Source: Bacillus sp. SD075
Lineage (GTDB): Bacteria; Bacillota; Bacilli; Bacillales; DSM-1321
Length of the DNA stretch: 64,000 nucleotides
Reading direction: 5' to 3'
Assembly (NCBI RefSeq): GCF_017355165.1
Contig: NZ_JADILK010000003.1
Location: 186,001 to 250,000 of the forward strand
Shown here: positions 29,228 to 38,470 of the stretch, one piece after another
How the letters are laid out: each line of letters begins with the position of its first letter
Numbering within the stretch: position 1 is the first letter of the stretch
Notes under the pieces: model-generated
Seen by the model: the letters and a program-made list of their open reading frames with translations, nothing else
Databases searched by the model: none
Told to the model about the DNA's origin: nothing
Position numbers and translations under genes: made by a program

Positions 29228-29716
29228 ATGGAATACAAGGTGGAACGATTACTTGTGAATTTTAAAACGCTTGAGGAATTCAAAAAATTCAAAGAATACG
29301 GGATACAGGAACTGTCCATGCTAGATGATTTAGAGGGTAACATCATCGAAAATGACAGCCAATCACCTTTTTACGGAATCTTTTATGGCGACAAACTTGT
29401 AGCCCGCATGAGCCTGTATAAAAGAAGCGCTAAATTCGACCGGTATTTTGACAATTCTAGGGATTTCCTTGTTCTTTGGAAACTTGAAGTCCTGCCTAAC
29501 TATCAGAAAAAAGGGTATGGAAGAGCTTTGGTCGAATTCGCCAAAAGCCTGAACATGCCTATCAAAACCAACCCAAGAGTCCATTCACAAGACTTTTGGA
29601 AGAAGATGGGTTTTTCTGCTGTTTCCTATGATTTGGACAGGGACCTCGGAGAAAACCCGCTGATTTGGAGCCCATTTGACATACAAGATAATAAAGAAAT
29701 AGATACACAAGAATAA
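29228..29716 (+). CDS. ylbP: YlbP, GNAT-type N-acetyltransferase
   Basis: YlbP is an uncharacterised GCN5-related acetyltransferase. The 162-residue product shows the GNAT core: strand FYGDKLVARMSLY, then LWKLEVLPNYQKKGYGRAL, whose Q-K-K-G-Y-G acetyl-CoA loop is the signature. NMPIKTNPRVHSQDFWKKMGF follows. The ribosome site is AAGGGGGAG. The substrate is unknown. It converges with rsfA across a shared terminator. Confidence 0.88.
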   Translation: MEYKVERLLVNFKTLEEFKKFKEYGIQELSMLDDLEGNIIENDSQSPFYGIFYGDKLVARMSLYKRSAKFDRYFDNSRDFLVLWKLEVLPNYQKKGYGRALVEFAKSLNMPIKTNPRVHSQDFWKKMGFSAVSYDLDRDLGENPLIWSPFDIQDNKEIDTQE

Positions 29717-29730
29717 GGAAATATCAAGAA

Positions 29731-29766
29731 AATGCGGGCGGATTTTTCCACCCGCATTTTTTATTT
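29731..29766. terminator. Bidirectional terminator between ylbP and rsfA
   Basis: AATGCGGGCGG and CCACCCGCATT form a stem with one mismatch, followed by T-runs on the plus strand and A-rich sequence on the other side. It overlaps the end of rsfA. Confidence 0.8.
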
Positions 29767-30381
29767 ATTGACCCTTTCCAGATTACCGTTTTTGTCCATT
29801 TGAAAACTCACTTTCGGATTCGACTTTTCATCCTCTTGTACACTAAGCTTTCTTGCACGCTCCATAATCTGCATTAACGCACGATAATCTTCCTCAACAG
29901 CTTTCAGGTTTTCTTTAAGCAAAACATTCTCTTCCAGTAAACGGGCATTTTCCCGTTCAAGAAATAGGGACTGCTCAGAAATCCGTTCTTTTTCCTTATT
30001 ATCAAGCTGAAAGGATTCATCCATCTTGGTTAAATATAATATAACTTCCTGAAGGGTAATAGATTCTTTATCTTCATGCTCGGGCGTTTTTTCTTCCATC
30101 GTGACGTTTTCCACCACTGTAACCGAATCCCTTACCATTTCGGGATTATTTACTACCTGTTCTTTCCTTTGTTTTTTCGCCAGCTCTATCCCTGATTTAT
30201 ATTGCTTCCTTACAAATGAATTCCAACGGAACCCACAAGCAGCAGATGTCCTCGATAACTGTTTCCCCACTTCTTCGAACGCCTTTAATTGTGTACTTCC
30301 TTCTCTTATATGCCTTAGTACCACTTCAGCCAACAACAGATCCTCATCATGAGTCCATGCATCTTGTCTCGCAATCGTCAT
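29761..30381 (-). CDS. rsfA: RsfA-family prespore transcriptional regulator (YlbO)
   Basis: RsfA is made in the forespore under SigF in B. subtilis and tunes expression of some SigF genes. The product has an N-terminal Myb/SANT-like DNA-binding domain ([18 protein letters not shown] ... [16 protein letters not shown], residues 4-62) and a long coiled coil from about residue 110 to 175. The ATG at 30381 sits 6-7 nt behind GGGAGGTAGAG; the upstream ATG lies before the ribosome site. Confidence 0.92.
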   Translation of the reverse strand: MTIARQDAWTHDEDLLLAEVVLRHIREGSTQLKAFEEVGKQLSRTSAACGFRWNSFVRKQYKSGIELAKKQRKEQVVNNPEMVRDSVTVVENVTMEEKTPEHEDKESITLQEVILYLTKMDESFQLDNKEKERISEQSLFLERENARLLEENVLLKENLKAVEEDYRALMQIMERARKLSVQEDEKSNPKVSFQMDKNGNLERVNK

Positions 30382-30459
30382 CTCTCTACCTCCCAGCAAG
30401 TTTTAATTCATAATATGCACATGCTAGGAAAGATAGAAGATATATAGAGCGGGTAATGT

Positions 30460-31224
30460 TTATTTTTTCTTATTTAAAAAACGATCGACTGCGGCATGAT
30501 GCTCATCACTAGCCCAAAGTTTAGAACATTCGCGGATTTCAGCGTCCATTCTTTCTTTAAGCCCGCTACCCTGCCATTTATGGACCAACAATCGTTTATA
30601 GGCCATCAAAACACCTGTCTCATGGCGAAGAAAATCTTCTGCGAACCTTTCCCATCCATCCGCGCCTTCTCCGACTACCTCATCTACGAAACCAAATTCC
30701 TTTGCTTCCTCAGCTTTATGTATTTTTGCATCCAATAATAGCTTTAGAGCTTTTTGCTCTGGTATTTTTTCAAGTAAAAGTGAAGCTCCGCCCCATCCTG
30801 TCGTTATTCCTAGAGTGCCTTGTACAAATCCTAGCTTAACTCCGCTCTTTGCTAACCTGAAATCACAAGCTGTCGCTATTTCGCATCCACCACCAAAAGC
30901 ACTACCATTGATGAGCGCTATTGTTGGTTTCGGGAAAACTGCTAGTTTATACAGAATTCCACCCATTTTCGATAACATAGCAAAGGCATCTTCTTCTGTA
31001 TGCAAATCCTGAAATTCCCTTAGATCCCCGCCTGAACAGAATGCCTCAGTGCCCGCACCTGTTAGGACCAGCACCTTAACATCATCATCGCGTGCAGCTT
31101 CTGACAATATAAACTCAAGTTCGTCCATCAATTGATAATTCACGGCATTCCTTTTCTCCGGTCTATTGAACAGGAGTTTCATGAAACCTCGTTTATCCTT
31201 TTCTACATCAATCACCTGATTCAC
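30460..31224 (-). CDS. Enoyl-CoA hydratase/isomerase family protein
   Basis: This 254-residue crotonase-fold protein has oxyanion-hole motifs FCSGGDLREF near residue 62 and GSAFGGGCEIATACDFRLA near residue 107. The loop that usually holds the first catalytic Glu reads FVQGTLGITTGWGGASL and lacks a Glu there; G-W-G-G resembles the decarboxylase-like ECHDC1 branch. Simple enoyl-CoA hydration is therefore uncertain. It is absent between rsfA and rpmF in B. subtilis. It lies 78 bp from rsfA and has a terminator upstream, so it has its own promoter. Confidence 0.85.
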   Translation of the reverse strand: MNQVIDVEKDKRGFMKLLFNRPEKRNAVNYQLMDELEFILSEAARDDDVKVLVLTGAGTEAFCSGGDLREFQDLHTEEDAFAMLSKMGGILYKLAVFPKPTIALINGSAFGGGCEIATACDFRLAKSGVKLGFVQGTLGITTGWGGASLLLEKIPEQKALKLLLDAKIHKAEEAKEFGFVDEVVGEGADGWERFAEDFLRHETGVLMAYKRLLVHKWQGSGLKERMDAEIRECSKLWASDEHHAAVDRFLNKKK

Positions 31225-31292
31225 GTAAACACCTTCTCTAAAATCATCGGCAAAACATAGATTATTCTAAATATTCCGCCAAATATATTTGT

Positions 31293-31325
31293 AAAAAAAG
31301 CACAGAGAAAAATCCCTGCGCTTTG
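31293..31325 (-). terminator. Terminator after rpmF
   Basis: On the minus strand AAAGCGCAGGGA and TCTCTGTGCTTT pair with two G-T pairs, followed by TTTTTTT, about 50 bp beyond rpmF. Confidence 0.78.
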
Positions 31326-31373
31326 ATTAGCGTGTTGCATCAAGAAAGCAATGCTCTCAAGTAGGTCAAGAAA

Positions 31374-31547
31374 TTATTTTGCGACAACTTCTTTTCCTTT
31401 ATATGTTCCACATTCTTTACAAACGTGATGCGAAAGAGTCATTCCACCACAGCTCGGGCATTCTACCATACCAGGTACTTGAAGCTTGAAGTGCGTACGA
31501 CGTTTTCTTTTTACAGTTTTCGACGTTCTTCTAAAAGGTACAGCCAT
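31374..31547 (-). CDS. rpmF: Ribosomal protein L32 (zinc-binding form)
   Basis: L32 is a structural protein of the 50S subunit. The 57-residue product begins [20 protein letters not shown] and has a zinc ribbon with two Cys pairs (CPSC and CKEC). It is thus the C+ form, as opposed to zinc-free paralogues used during zinc limitation. The ATG at 31547 follows AAGGAGGTGGGAATA. It is paired with ylbN, as in most bacteria. Confidence 0.97.
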   Translation of the reverse strand: MAVPFRRTSKTVKRKRRTHFKLQVPGMVECPSCGGMTLSHHVCKECGTYKGKEVVAK

Positions 31548-31612
31548 TATTCCCACCTCCTTAAAAAATATAAAAAAGCTGGAAAAATCGGATTAACGAT
31601 TTTTCGTTCCAA

Positions 31613-32134
31613 TCAAGATTCTTTATTGTTGTCAAAAAAGTCGGCAAGCTTTGCAAATCTCGGATCAACCTTATGCTCATTTTCCTCTTCAGAAATAACG
31701 GCCCAGTCTTTCCCAGATTGAGGAGCAGCTTCGTTCGAATCGACATCCTCACAAAAAACCTGCATCGGAATTTCTAGCAATAAATTTTCTTTAATTACCG
31801 GTATTAGGTCTACAACGTCACCCTCCACGACAGTGACATCATCTCCGTAGAAATCAGTGCCATCTGCCTTTAAAAGAAAGGTTTCCTTTGTATCAATATC
31901 AATCGGATATTTAACGTCTACCAGTGTACGGGAGCAAGGTAATGTTAATTCACCTGAAAGATGCAAGTGAAAAGTAATCTCGGTCGAGCTGATATCAGCT
32001 CTTCCTGCTACTCTGATCGGAGAAACATCGCGAATTTGCGGGTCTCTTTCTCTAATGTCCAAGACATCCACCAGTTCATCAAACCGTAAATCTTTGTCCC
32101 GAATTTTTTGAAGTTGACTAATCGTCCATTTCAA
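31613..32134 (-). CDS. ylbN: YlbN, YceD/DUF177 family protein
   Basis: The YceD/DUF177 family accompanies rpmF and is involved in 23S rRNA metabolism in other organisms. The 173-residue product shows the family core VRVAGRADISSTEITFHLHL-like strands, LPCSRTLVDVKYPID and a late Cys (VFCEDVDSNEAAPQSGKDWA) followed by VDPRFAKLADF. It is transcribed from a near-perfect SigA promoter. Confidence 0.92.
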   Translation of the reverse strand: MKWTISQLQKIRDKDLRFDELVDVLDIRERDPQIRDVSPIRVAGRADISSTEITFHLHLSGELTLPCSRTLVDVKYPIDIDTKETFLLKADGTDFYGDDVTVVEGDVVDLIPVIKENLLLEIPMQVFCEDVDSNEAAPQSGKDWAVISEEENEHKVDPRFAKLADFFDNNKES

Positions 32135-32162
32135 ATGAAATCACCTCAAGGCAACAAAAATA

Positions 32163-32213
32163 ATTATAGCTTTCAATTATAAGTTTGTCAATATTTTTTC
32201 TTTACACTATAAT
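32163..32213. promoter_or_regulatory. Overlapping divergent SigA promoters of ylbN and ylbM
   Basis: On the minus strand TTGACA (32191-32186), 17 bp and TATAAT (32168-32163) form a perfect consensus promoter for ylbN-rpmF. On the plus strand TTGTCA (32185-32190), 17 bp and TATAAT (32208-32213) face ylbM. The two -35 hexamers share five bases, so polymerase should bind one direction at a time. The plus transcript has a leader of about 130 nt before ylbM. Confidence 0.75.
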
Positions 32214-32353
32214 GTAGTCATCCTAACTGATTGTCTAAGTTTTAAGAATCATTTCAAACAAAAAATCCCGACGATTACTTATAGTAATTTTACTTGAAAT
32301 ACTATTTTAGCACTAAGTTGATAAAATACAAAGTTTTTCTCAGAGGTGAACGA

Positions 32354-33559
32354 ATGAAAGCTTGCGGTTTAGTAGTTGAATATAACCCTTTTCATAATGG
32401 ACATGTTTTACATGCAAGAGAAAGCAGAGAAAAAACAGGGGCAGATGTTGTAGTGGCCGTTATGAGCGGGCCCTTCTTGCAACGTGGCGAGCCTGCTATC
32501 GTCAGCAAGTGGACCCGTGCCGAAATGGCCTTGAATGGAGGCATAGATCTTATCATTGAGCTTCCCTATACTTTCGCGACACAGAAGGCGGAGATATTTG
32601 CAAAAGGGTCTATTTCTCTTTTGGAATCCCTGGGCTGTGACTCCTTTTGCTTCGGAAGCGAGGATGGCAGAATTGAACCATTCATTACCTCCCACAGAAT
32701 TCTTTCGGATAATTCCGCAGCATTGGATGCCGCAATTAAAAAGGCTATGAATGCAGGTAATAGTTATCCAGCCAGTGCTGCCCAGGCTTATCGATCGATC
32801 ATCGATGGTGATGCGGCATTGGATTTGACGAAGCCAAATAATATTCTCGGAAAGGAATATGTGAGTGCCGCCCTTTCAAATGGCTATGCCATTCGCCCTT
32901 ATACGATTCAAAGGGTCGCTGCCGGATACCATGAAACAAAGTTGTCTAAAGACCCTATTGCCAGCGCAACGGGGATACGTAAAGCCATCCATGAACACCA
33001 GGAATTAAATTCTGTTTCCAGTTATATTCCTCAACCGACAATGAGATGTCTTGAGCAATATTTAACGGACTACCATGCCTTGCATGACTGGGAAATGTAT
33101 TGGCCCATGTTGAAATACCGAATCCTTTCTTCCTCTTTAATCGGATTGGCTGGGATATACGAAATCGAGGAAGGCATAGAACACAGGATTAAGGAGATGG
33201 CCAAACAATCTTCGAACTTTTCTGGATTCATGGCAGCTCTGAAGACAAAACGCTACACATGGACACGTCTACAGCGGATGTGTGTCCATATATTGACCCA
33301 TACATTAAAGGAACAGGTGATACCCAATGACCAACCAGCCTATATCAGACTTCTTGGCATGAATGCCCGTGGACAAGAATATCTTCGCACAGTAAAAAAA
33401 GGCTTACCTCTTCCGCTCATCTCTAAACTTTCGTCCTATCAGAAGCAGAACATTGATACGGACTTGCAAGCGGCACAGGTGTATGCACTGGGATTGCCCG
33501 AACCGTATCAAGCTGCCTTGATGAAACGGGAATATGAATCTCCCATCATTTTTAAGTGA
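32354..33559 (+). CDS. tmcAL: tRNA(Met) cytidine acetate ligase TmcAL (YlbM)
   Basis: TmcAL forms N4-acetylcytidine at the wobble position of elongator tRNA-Met from acetate and ATP. The nucleotidyl-transferase motif GLVVEYNPFHNGH (HxGH) is at the N terminus. SGPFLQRGEPAIVSKWTRAEM and the Ser/Gly loop CFGSEDG follow. The ATG at 32354 has an AGAGGTG site and gives 401 residues; the upstream start at 32294 has no ribosome site. It is the B. subtilis ylbM counterpart. Confidence 0.94.
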   Translation: MKACGLVVEYNPFHNGHVLHARESREKTGADVVVAVMSGPFLQRGEPAIVSKWTRAEMALNGGIDLIIELPYTFATQKAEIFAKGSISLLESLGCDSFCFGSEDGRIEPFITSHRILSDNSAALDAAIKKAMNAGNSYPASAAQAYRSIIDGDAALDLTKPNNILGKEYVSAALSNGYAIRPYTIQRVAAGYHETKLSKDPIASATGIRKAIHEHQELNSVSSYIPQPTMRCLEQYLTDYHALHDWEMYWPMLKYRILSSSLIGLAGIYEIEEGIEHRIKEMAKQSSNFSGFMAALKTKRYTWTRLQRMCVHILTHTLKEQVIPNDQPAYIRLLGMNARGQEYLRTVKKGLPLPLISKLSSYQKQNIDTDLQAAQVYALGLPEPYQAALMKREYESPIIFK

Positions 33560-33612
33560 AGAATGGTTTAAGCTTGGCACGTCCATCTTTAAGAGTAAAG
33601 ATCTACTCATCA

Positions 33613-33650
33613 AAAAAAGCGCAAACAGTAGATGACTGCTTGCGCTTTTC
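33613..33650. terminator. Bidirectional terminator between ylbM and ylbL
   Basis: AAGCGCAAACAGT and ACTGCTTGCGCTT pair with one mismatch around AGATG, with T-rich flanks on both strands. Confidence 0.85.
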
Positions 33651-34676
33651 TCATTTTTCTTTTCCTTTCAGCTTCGTTAAATAGGCTATTGCATCCTCAA
33701 ATTTATCCACTGGCACGATTTTCATGTCCGAGTCGATATCCTTTGCTGCAATGAGTGCATCTTCATAATTCGAACCTGCTGCTCCGTTTTCGTTTGGGGC
33801 AAAAAATATTTCGGCTCCAGATTTATCTGCTGCAACTATTTTCTGTTGAATCCCGCCAATTGGTCCGACCGTCCCATCATCAGACATCGTTCCCGTACCG
33901 GCTATATCATACCCATTTGTAAGGTCGCCTTTTGTTAATTGATTATAAATTTCTAATGAAAACATTAAACCAGCTGAAGGACCGCCTATTTGTTCTGAAT
34001 CTATGGCAATCGCCGGTTTTGTGATCACTTTTCGGTTATCATCCAGCGAAATGCCAATTCCGACCCTATTTGGATCATCTTTAAAAGGCTGCAATGTAAG
34101 AACGGCCGTTTTCTCCGTCTCTTCCCGCTTATACACTATTTTAACTTCATCCCCAGCCTTTTTTCCGTTAATATATTCCATGAATTCCTGTGCAGACTTG
34201 AATTTAACTTCATCGACCTGAATGATTTGATCGCCCGCTTTCAGTTCTTTAGCTGCCGGCATACCTTTTAGCACGTCCAAAACATATACACCCAGGTACT
34301 CGTAATCGACTTCTTTCCCTGCTTTTTCATAGGCAATCTGAATGGCATTATTTTTAGAACCATCCATTAAGTGCAGCTGCCTAATATTATATTCTTCATC
34401 TGTTTCATCTTCGCTTCGAATGGAGGTTTCCGGATAAAGCTCCTGATATTTGCTCCACTTCGCAAGCATGTAGGAATATACGTTTGCCCGTCCCATCCTT
34501 ACAGTGGTTAACATAAAACTTCCTTTTGCTTCATCTCCTCCGGATACTTCAATGATTGGCTCCAATTCTTTAGCCATTCCTGGTTTTGATACATAAAAAG
34601 GTAGGGAATAAAGAGCTGATGCTATGAGTAGTATAGCCACCACCAGGAAAGTGCGTACATACATTTTACGGTTCAT
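33651..34676 (-). CDS. ylbL: YlbL, PDZ-Lon-type membrane serine protease
   Basis: YlbL combines an N-terminal membrane anchor (about residues 7-25), a PDZ domain (near GVYVLDVLKGMPAAKELKAG) and a C-terminal Lon-type Ser/Lys protease domain with the nucleophile motif GGPSAGLMF. In B. subtilis it takes part in division-checkpoint recovery by degrading YneA. The ATG at 34676 behind GGAAGGAG gives 341 residues. It overlaps the ylbK end by 11 bp. Confidence 0.94.
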   Translation of the reverse strand: MNRKMYVRTFLVVAILLIASALYSLPFYVSKPGMAKELEPIIEVSGGDEAKGSFMLTTVRMGRANVYSYMLAKWSKYQELYPETSIRSEDETDEEYNIRQLHLMDGSKNNAIQIAYEKAGKEVDYEYLGVYVLDVLKGMPAAKELKAGDQIIQVDEVKFKSAQEFMEYINGKKAGDEVKIVYKREETEKTAVLTLQPFKDDPNRVGIGISLDDNRKVITKPAIAIDSEQIGGPSAGLMFSLEIYNQLTKGDLTNGYDIAGTGTMSDDGTVGPIGGIQQKIVAADKSGAEIFFAPNENGAAGSNYEDALIAAKDIDSDMKIVPVDKFEDAIAYLTKLKGKEK

Positions 34677-35463
34677 CTTCAAAGGACTCCTTCCAAGTAA
34701 CAATGCTCTGCTTAATTTGATCTATCTTTCCTCTTGCAGCTTCTTCTCCAATACTAATTATTTCCTGTACGTTTGTAAATGATTTCGAGCTGTATTTCTC
34801 AACCCTGGGGCGTATCATGACGTCTGAAGCAAACTCCCTGCTTTTAACCAGCTCCATTTGCAGAATATCGAGGCTTTGCATGATGACATCATAGATGGAA
34901 TTTATCTCCATATCCTGTTTCACGTGGGCTACATCCACACCAATTATGATGTCTGCCCCCATATCCTTAACGACTGAAACAGGAACCCTGTCAACAACGC
35001 CGCCATCAACAAGCAGTCGGTTTCCAATTTTTTCGGGAATGAAAATGCCAGGAATGGAGATACTTGCCCGAACAGCCGGTGCGATGGGACCTTCCTGAAA
35101 AATGACTTTTTCCCCCGTTTTTATATCAGTGGCGACCACCGCCACAGGAATATCAAGTTCTTCAAATTTCTTACCATATGTAAATACCCTGATTAAATCT
35201 TTTGTCCGTTTACCCGAAATGAAGCCCATCTTAGGTATGGCGAAGTCTAAATAATACTTTCGCTTAAATGCACGGGACAACTTATACAGCCTTTCTATAT
35301 CCGAACCTGCTCCATAAAAGGCAGCAACCATGGCTCCCATGCTGCTTCCAGCAATCATATCTATCGGAATGCCTTCTTGGTGTAATACCTTTATCACGCC
35401 AATATGTGCAAATCCCCTAGCTCCTCCTGACCCAAGTGCAAGCCCGACTTTTGGTTTCAACAA
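34666..35463 (-). CDS. ylbK: YlbK, patatin-like phospholipase/RssA family
   Basis: This is a patatin-fold serine hydrolase with a Ser-Asp dyad. The oxyanion motif LGSGGARGFAHIGV is at residues 11-24, the nucleophile elbow AGSSMGAM near residue 40 and the Asp motif DGGVVDRVP near residue 154. The natural substrate is unknown. It is cotranscribed with ylbL. The family is found next to this protease in many Bacillaceae. Confidence 0.93.
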   Translation of the reverse strand: MLKPKVGLALGSGGARGFAHIGVIKVLHQEGIPIDMIAGSSMGAMVAAFYGAGSDIERLYKLSRAFKRKYYLDFAIPKMGFISGKRTKDLIRVFTYGKKFEELDIPVAVVATDIKTGEKVIFQEGPIAPAVRASISIPGIFIPEKIGNRLLVDGGVVDRVPVSVVKDMGADIIIGVDVAHVKQDMEINSIYDVIMQSLDILQMELVKSREFASDVMIRPRVEKYSSKSFTNVQEIISIGEEAARGKIDQIKQSIVTWKESFEDEP

Positions 35464-35773
35464 AGATAACCCTCCCGCCTATAACTGGTTCAAAATATTG
35501 AAATAACACTCATTCAAAGTTATGGTCTTAAACGGATTTATAGAAGCATATTATTTATATTGACAGTGAAACAAGCATGGCAGATATAAACTTTGTAGCC
35601 AATGAAGTGATGGCCTGCATTGAAAATTACATTGTGCATATCATTCTCATTTATACATGTCGGTACAATCCATATTCCATCATGCGCTTACTTTTCGAGA
35701 AAAGGAAGTTCATATATTATTATATACGAAACGAACTGCCCTTATTTAGTAACCTTCAAGAGGAGGCTGAATT
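35464..35773. other. Divergent intergenic region ylbK-ylbJ
   Basis: This 310-bp AT-rich region separates leftward ylbK from rightward ylbJ and must hold both promoters. TTGACA (35560-35565) faces right, but its -10 partner is weak. No SigE promoter for ylbJ could be assigned with confidence, and no credible gene was seen. Confidence 0.5.
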
Positions 35774-36991
35774 TTGCTAAAATCAAAATCTAAAACAGTA
35801 CTGTTAGCTACCTCCGTCACGATGATGGCAGTTGGCTTGATCATCTTCCCCCAAGAATCCTTTGAAGCTTCCAAAGGCGGACTGAATATGTGGTGGACAA
35901 TTGTTTTCCCTTCGCTTCTACCTTTCTTGATTTTCTCGGAGTTATTAATCAGTTTTGGGGTTGTCAGGTTCATTGGCGTCATGCTCGAACCATTTATGCG
36001 TCCCTTATTCCGTGTACCAGGAGTGGGCGGTTTCGTTTGGGCGATGGGACTTGCATCTGGGTTTCCAGCTGGAGCGAAGTTCACTGTAAGGCTTCGTCAG
36101 GAAGGACAATTGACCCGCATTGAGGCAGAAAGACTCGTTTGTTTTACTAATTCATCTAATCCATTGTTCCTGTTCGTTGCGGTTGCCGTTGGTTTTTTCC
36201 ACAATCCTCATTTAGGGATCATCCTTGCACTTTCCCACTACCTAGGAAATTTTTGTGTAGGCATCATCATGCGTTTTTACCGTTGGAAAGAAGAAAAATC
36301 CCATACAAAAGTAATGACCAAGCTCCCCTCCTTAAGACAAGCCTTTAGCCAAATGCATCGAACCAGATTAAAAGAAACAAGGCCATTTGGCAGTTTACTT
36401 GGAGATGCGGTGCTCTCATCCATTCAAACCCTATTAATGATCGGGGGTTTCATCATTCTCTTTTCAGTGGTGAACAAACTGTTATTTCATATGAACATTA
36501 CCGGATTGCTAGCATCGGGGGTCGCAGGTATTTTACATATTTTTAATTTCCCTGATTCTTTAAGCTTACCCTTCATATCAGGCATGTTTGAAATGACTCT
36601 TGGTTCAAAATTAACCAGTACGGTCGAAGATGCGACGCTCTTTCAGCAAACCGTGATGACAAGTTTCATCTTGGCTTTCAACGGGTTCAGCATACAGGCG
36701 CAAGTTGCCAGCATCATATCTGCAACAGACATCCGTTTCACTCCCTTTTTTTTGGCTAGGATAGTACATGGCCTTCTGGCATCCGTTATTACCGTCTTGC
36801 TATGGGAACCATTCTATAAAGGCAATAGGTACAGCAGCAGCCCGATAAACGCATTTCCAGTCAGCGGTTCCGGTGAACACGTGAATTCCATATATCAGAA
36901 CATGCTTGATTTCGGTCCCATTTTAACCCTCGTGTTTTTGACCCTATACATCATCATATATACCAAAAGGCTTTTCAAAGGCCTTTCGTAA
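35774..36991 (+). CDS. spoVV: SpoVV (YlbJ), sporulation membrane protein for dipicolinate transport
   Basis: SpoVV in B. subtilis is a mother-cell SigE-dependent protein needed to move dipicolinic acid toward the forespore. The 405-residue product has eight to ten hydrophobic segments. Conserved patches include MWWTIVFPSLLPFLIFSELL, GVGGFVWAMGLASGFPAGAK and FTNSSNPLFLFVAVAVGFF. The start is TTG at 35774 behind AGGAGG. An intact copy agrees with an endospore former. Confidence 0.92.
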   Translation: MLKSKSKTVLLATSVTMMAVGLIIFPQESFEASKGGLNMWWTIVFPSLLPFLIFSELLISFGVVRFIGVMLEPFMRPLFRVPGVGGFVWAMGLASGFPAGAKFTVRLRQEGQLTRIEAERLVCFTNSSNPLFLFVAVAVGFFHNPHLGIILALSHYLGNFCVGIIMRFYRWKEEKSHTKVMTKLPSLRQAFSQMHRTRLKETRPFGSLLGDAVLSSIQTLLMIGGFIILFSVVNKLLFHMNITGLLASGVAGILHIFNFPDSLSLPFISGMFEMTLGSKLTSTVEDATLFQQTVMTSFILAFNGFSIQAQVASIISATDIRFTPFFLARIVHGLLASVITVLLWEPFYKGNRYSSSPINAFPVSGSGEHVNSIYQNMLDFGPILTLVFLTLYIIIYTKRLFKGLS

Positions 36992-36994
36992 CCG

Positions 36995-37031
36995 AAAAAA
37001 GAGCATTGCGCGTTGGCAATGCTCTTTTTTT
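36995..37031. terminator. Bidirectional terminator between ylbJ and coaD
   Basis: AGAGCATTGC and GCAATGCTCT are perfect arms around GCGTTG, flanked by A- and T-runs; it serves the convergent genes on both sides. Confidence 0.9.
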
Positions 37032-37523
<492 letters not shown>

Positions 37524-38099
37524 TCATAGTTCCCCCTGTTCGTGTACGTTTCCCCATTGATAAATCGTAACGGCAATGATGCCATAAACTTCTTTTCTCT
37601 TAACGGTAAAGTCACCAACTTTTTCTGGCAATGTTACATCATGGCCATGTTCACAAACAATGTATCCCATATCGTTCAGCAATCGGTATTTATGTATTTC
37701 TTCAAGAATCTCTACTAGCTTTTGTTTCTTATAAGGTGGATCAAGAAAAATCAAATCAAAAGTCATTTCCCTTTTCACCAACGCTTTCAGCGCACGCTCC
37801 GAATCATTTTTATAAACTTCTGCACGGTCTGAAAACTTGCATAGCTCCAAATTGGCCTTAACCGTTTGATTTGCTTTAAAATCCCGGTCGACAAAAATGG
37901 CTTTATCCATGCCTCTGCTTAACGCTTCAATTCCCAGCCCACCGCTCCCCGCAAACAAGTCGAGGACCAGCCCTCCTTCGAAATAAGGACCAATCATATT
38001 GAAAATGGATTCCTTGACTTTATCAGTAGTCGGACGGGTTCCTGTACCCGTTACAGCCTTAAGTGGTCTTCCTTTACAAATTCCGGAAACGACCCTCAT
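37524..38099 (-). CDS. rsmD: 16S rRNA m2G966 methyltransferase RsmD (YlbH)
   Basis: RsmD N2-methylates G966 of 16S rRNA. The start MRVVSGICKGRPLKAV is followed by TRPTTDKVKESIFNMI, the SAM loop LVLDLFAGSGGLGIEALSRG and the catalytic LIFLDPPYKK. The reading frame extends to 38111; ATG at 38099 or 38102 is the likely start because MRVVSG is the usual N terminus. A long leader precedes the gene. Confidence 0.94.
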   Translation of the reverse strand: MRVVSGICKGRPLKAVTGTGTRPTTDKVKESIFNMIGPYFEGGLVLDLFAGSGGLGIEALSRGMDKAIFVDRDFKANQTVKANLELCKFSDRAEVYKNDSERALKALVKREMTFDLIFLDPPYKKQKLVEILEEIHKYRLLNDMGYIVCEHGHDVTLPEKVGDFTVKRKEVYGIIAVTIYQWGNVHEQGEL

Positions 38100-38463
38100 C
38101 ATTCTCACCACATTTTATGACAAATTTCTGTTACTTTCCTATCCTAACATATTAGAAAAAGCTAGCCAATATTTAAACCCATTTGGCTTCATTTCCAAGA
38201 TGAAAATCAACTTAACATTTCGTACCATGAAAAAACATATCCATACTTTTTATAAATCTTTTACATCTTGAATAATAAATGGGTTTTTGGCAATAATGTG
38301 AATAACAACATTCCTTTTTATAGGTGTTGTTGCCAACCGCGGAGAAGGCTTACGTTTCCCCATAAGTTCTTCCTCCGGTTTCTCCTCTCCCTTTGCCTTC
38401 TGGTTCTTAGTTAGACATAGAAGGACCCTGCATATTTTTGCAGGGCTTTTTTTATTGATAAAC
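38100..38463 (-). ncRNA. Structured rsmD (ylbH) leader, candidate ylbH RNA element
   Basis: A ylbH leader RNA motif has been described upstream of ylbH in B. subtilis relatives. Here a promoter at 38499-38471 predicts a leader of about 360 nt. It contains a CCCTGC/GCAGGG hairpin near its 5' end (38445-38426) and nested stems in the middle (TTGGCAA/TTGCCAA at 38336-38330 and 38293-38287; inner ACAACA/TGTTGT). Whether this is the Rfam element cannot be checked here. The same stretch can encode a 37-residue protein (next entry). Confidence 0.45.
38250..38363 (-). CDS. Possible 37-residue basic protein upstream of rsmD
   Basis: An ATG at 38363 follows a strong CCGGAGGAAGAACTT ribosome site and opens a 37-codon frame beginning GKRKPSPRLATTPIKRNVV and ending in TAA. 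The product is basic at its N terminus with a hydrophobic middle. No family is recognised. It overlaps the structured leader stems, so either the peptide or the RNA fold, or both as a leader-peptide system, could be the selected feature. Confidence 0.4.
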   Translation of the reverse strand: MGKRKPSPRLATTPIKRNVVIHIIAKNPFIIQDVKDL

Positions 38464-38470
38464 CTCTGAT

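Noticed and set aside
35577-35780. Open frame in the ylbK-ylbJ gap
   Set aside because: It overlaps the ylbJ ribosome site and start and has no ribosome site of its own; the translated composition is random-looking.
38426-38455. Plus-strand terminator-like hairpin read as the end of a small RNA
   Set aside because: No plausible plus-strand promoter is clear upstream, and the same stem fits the 5' end of the rsmD leader on the minus strand. It is kept only as an alternative in the leader finding.
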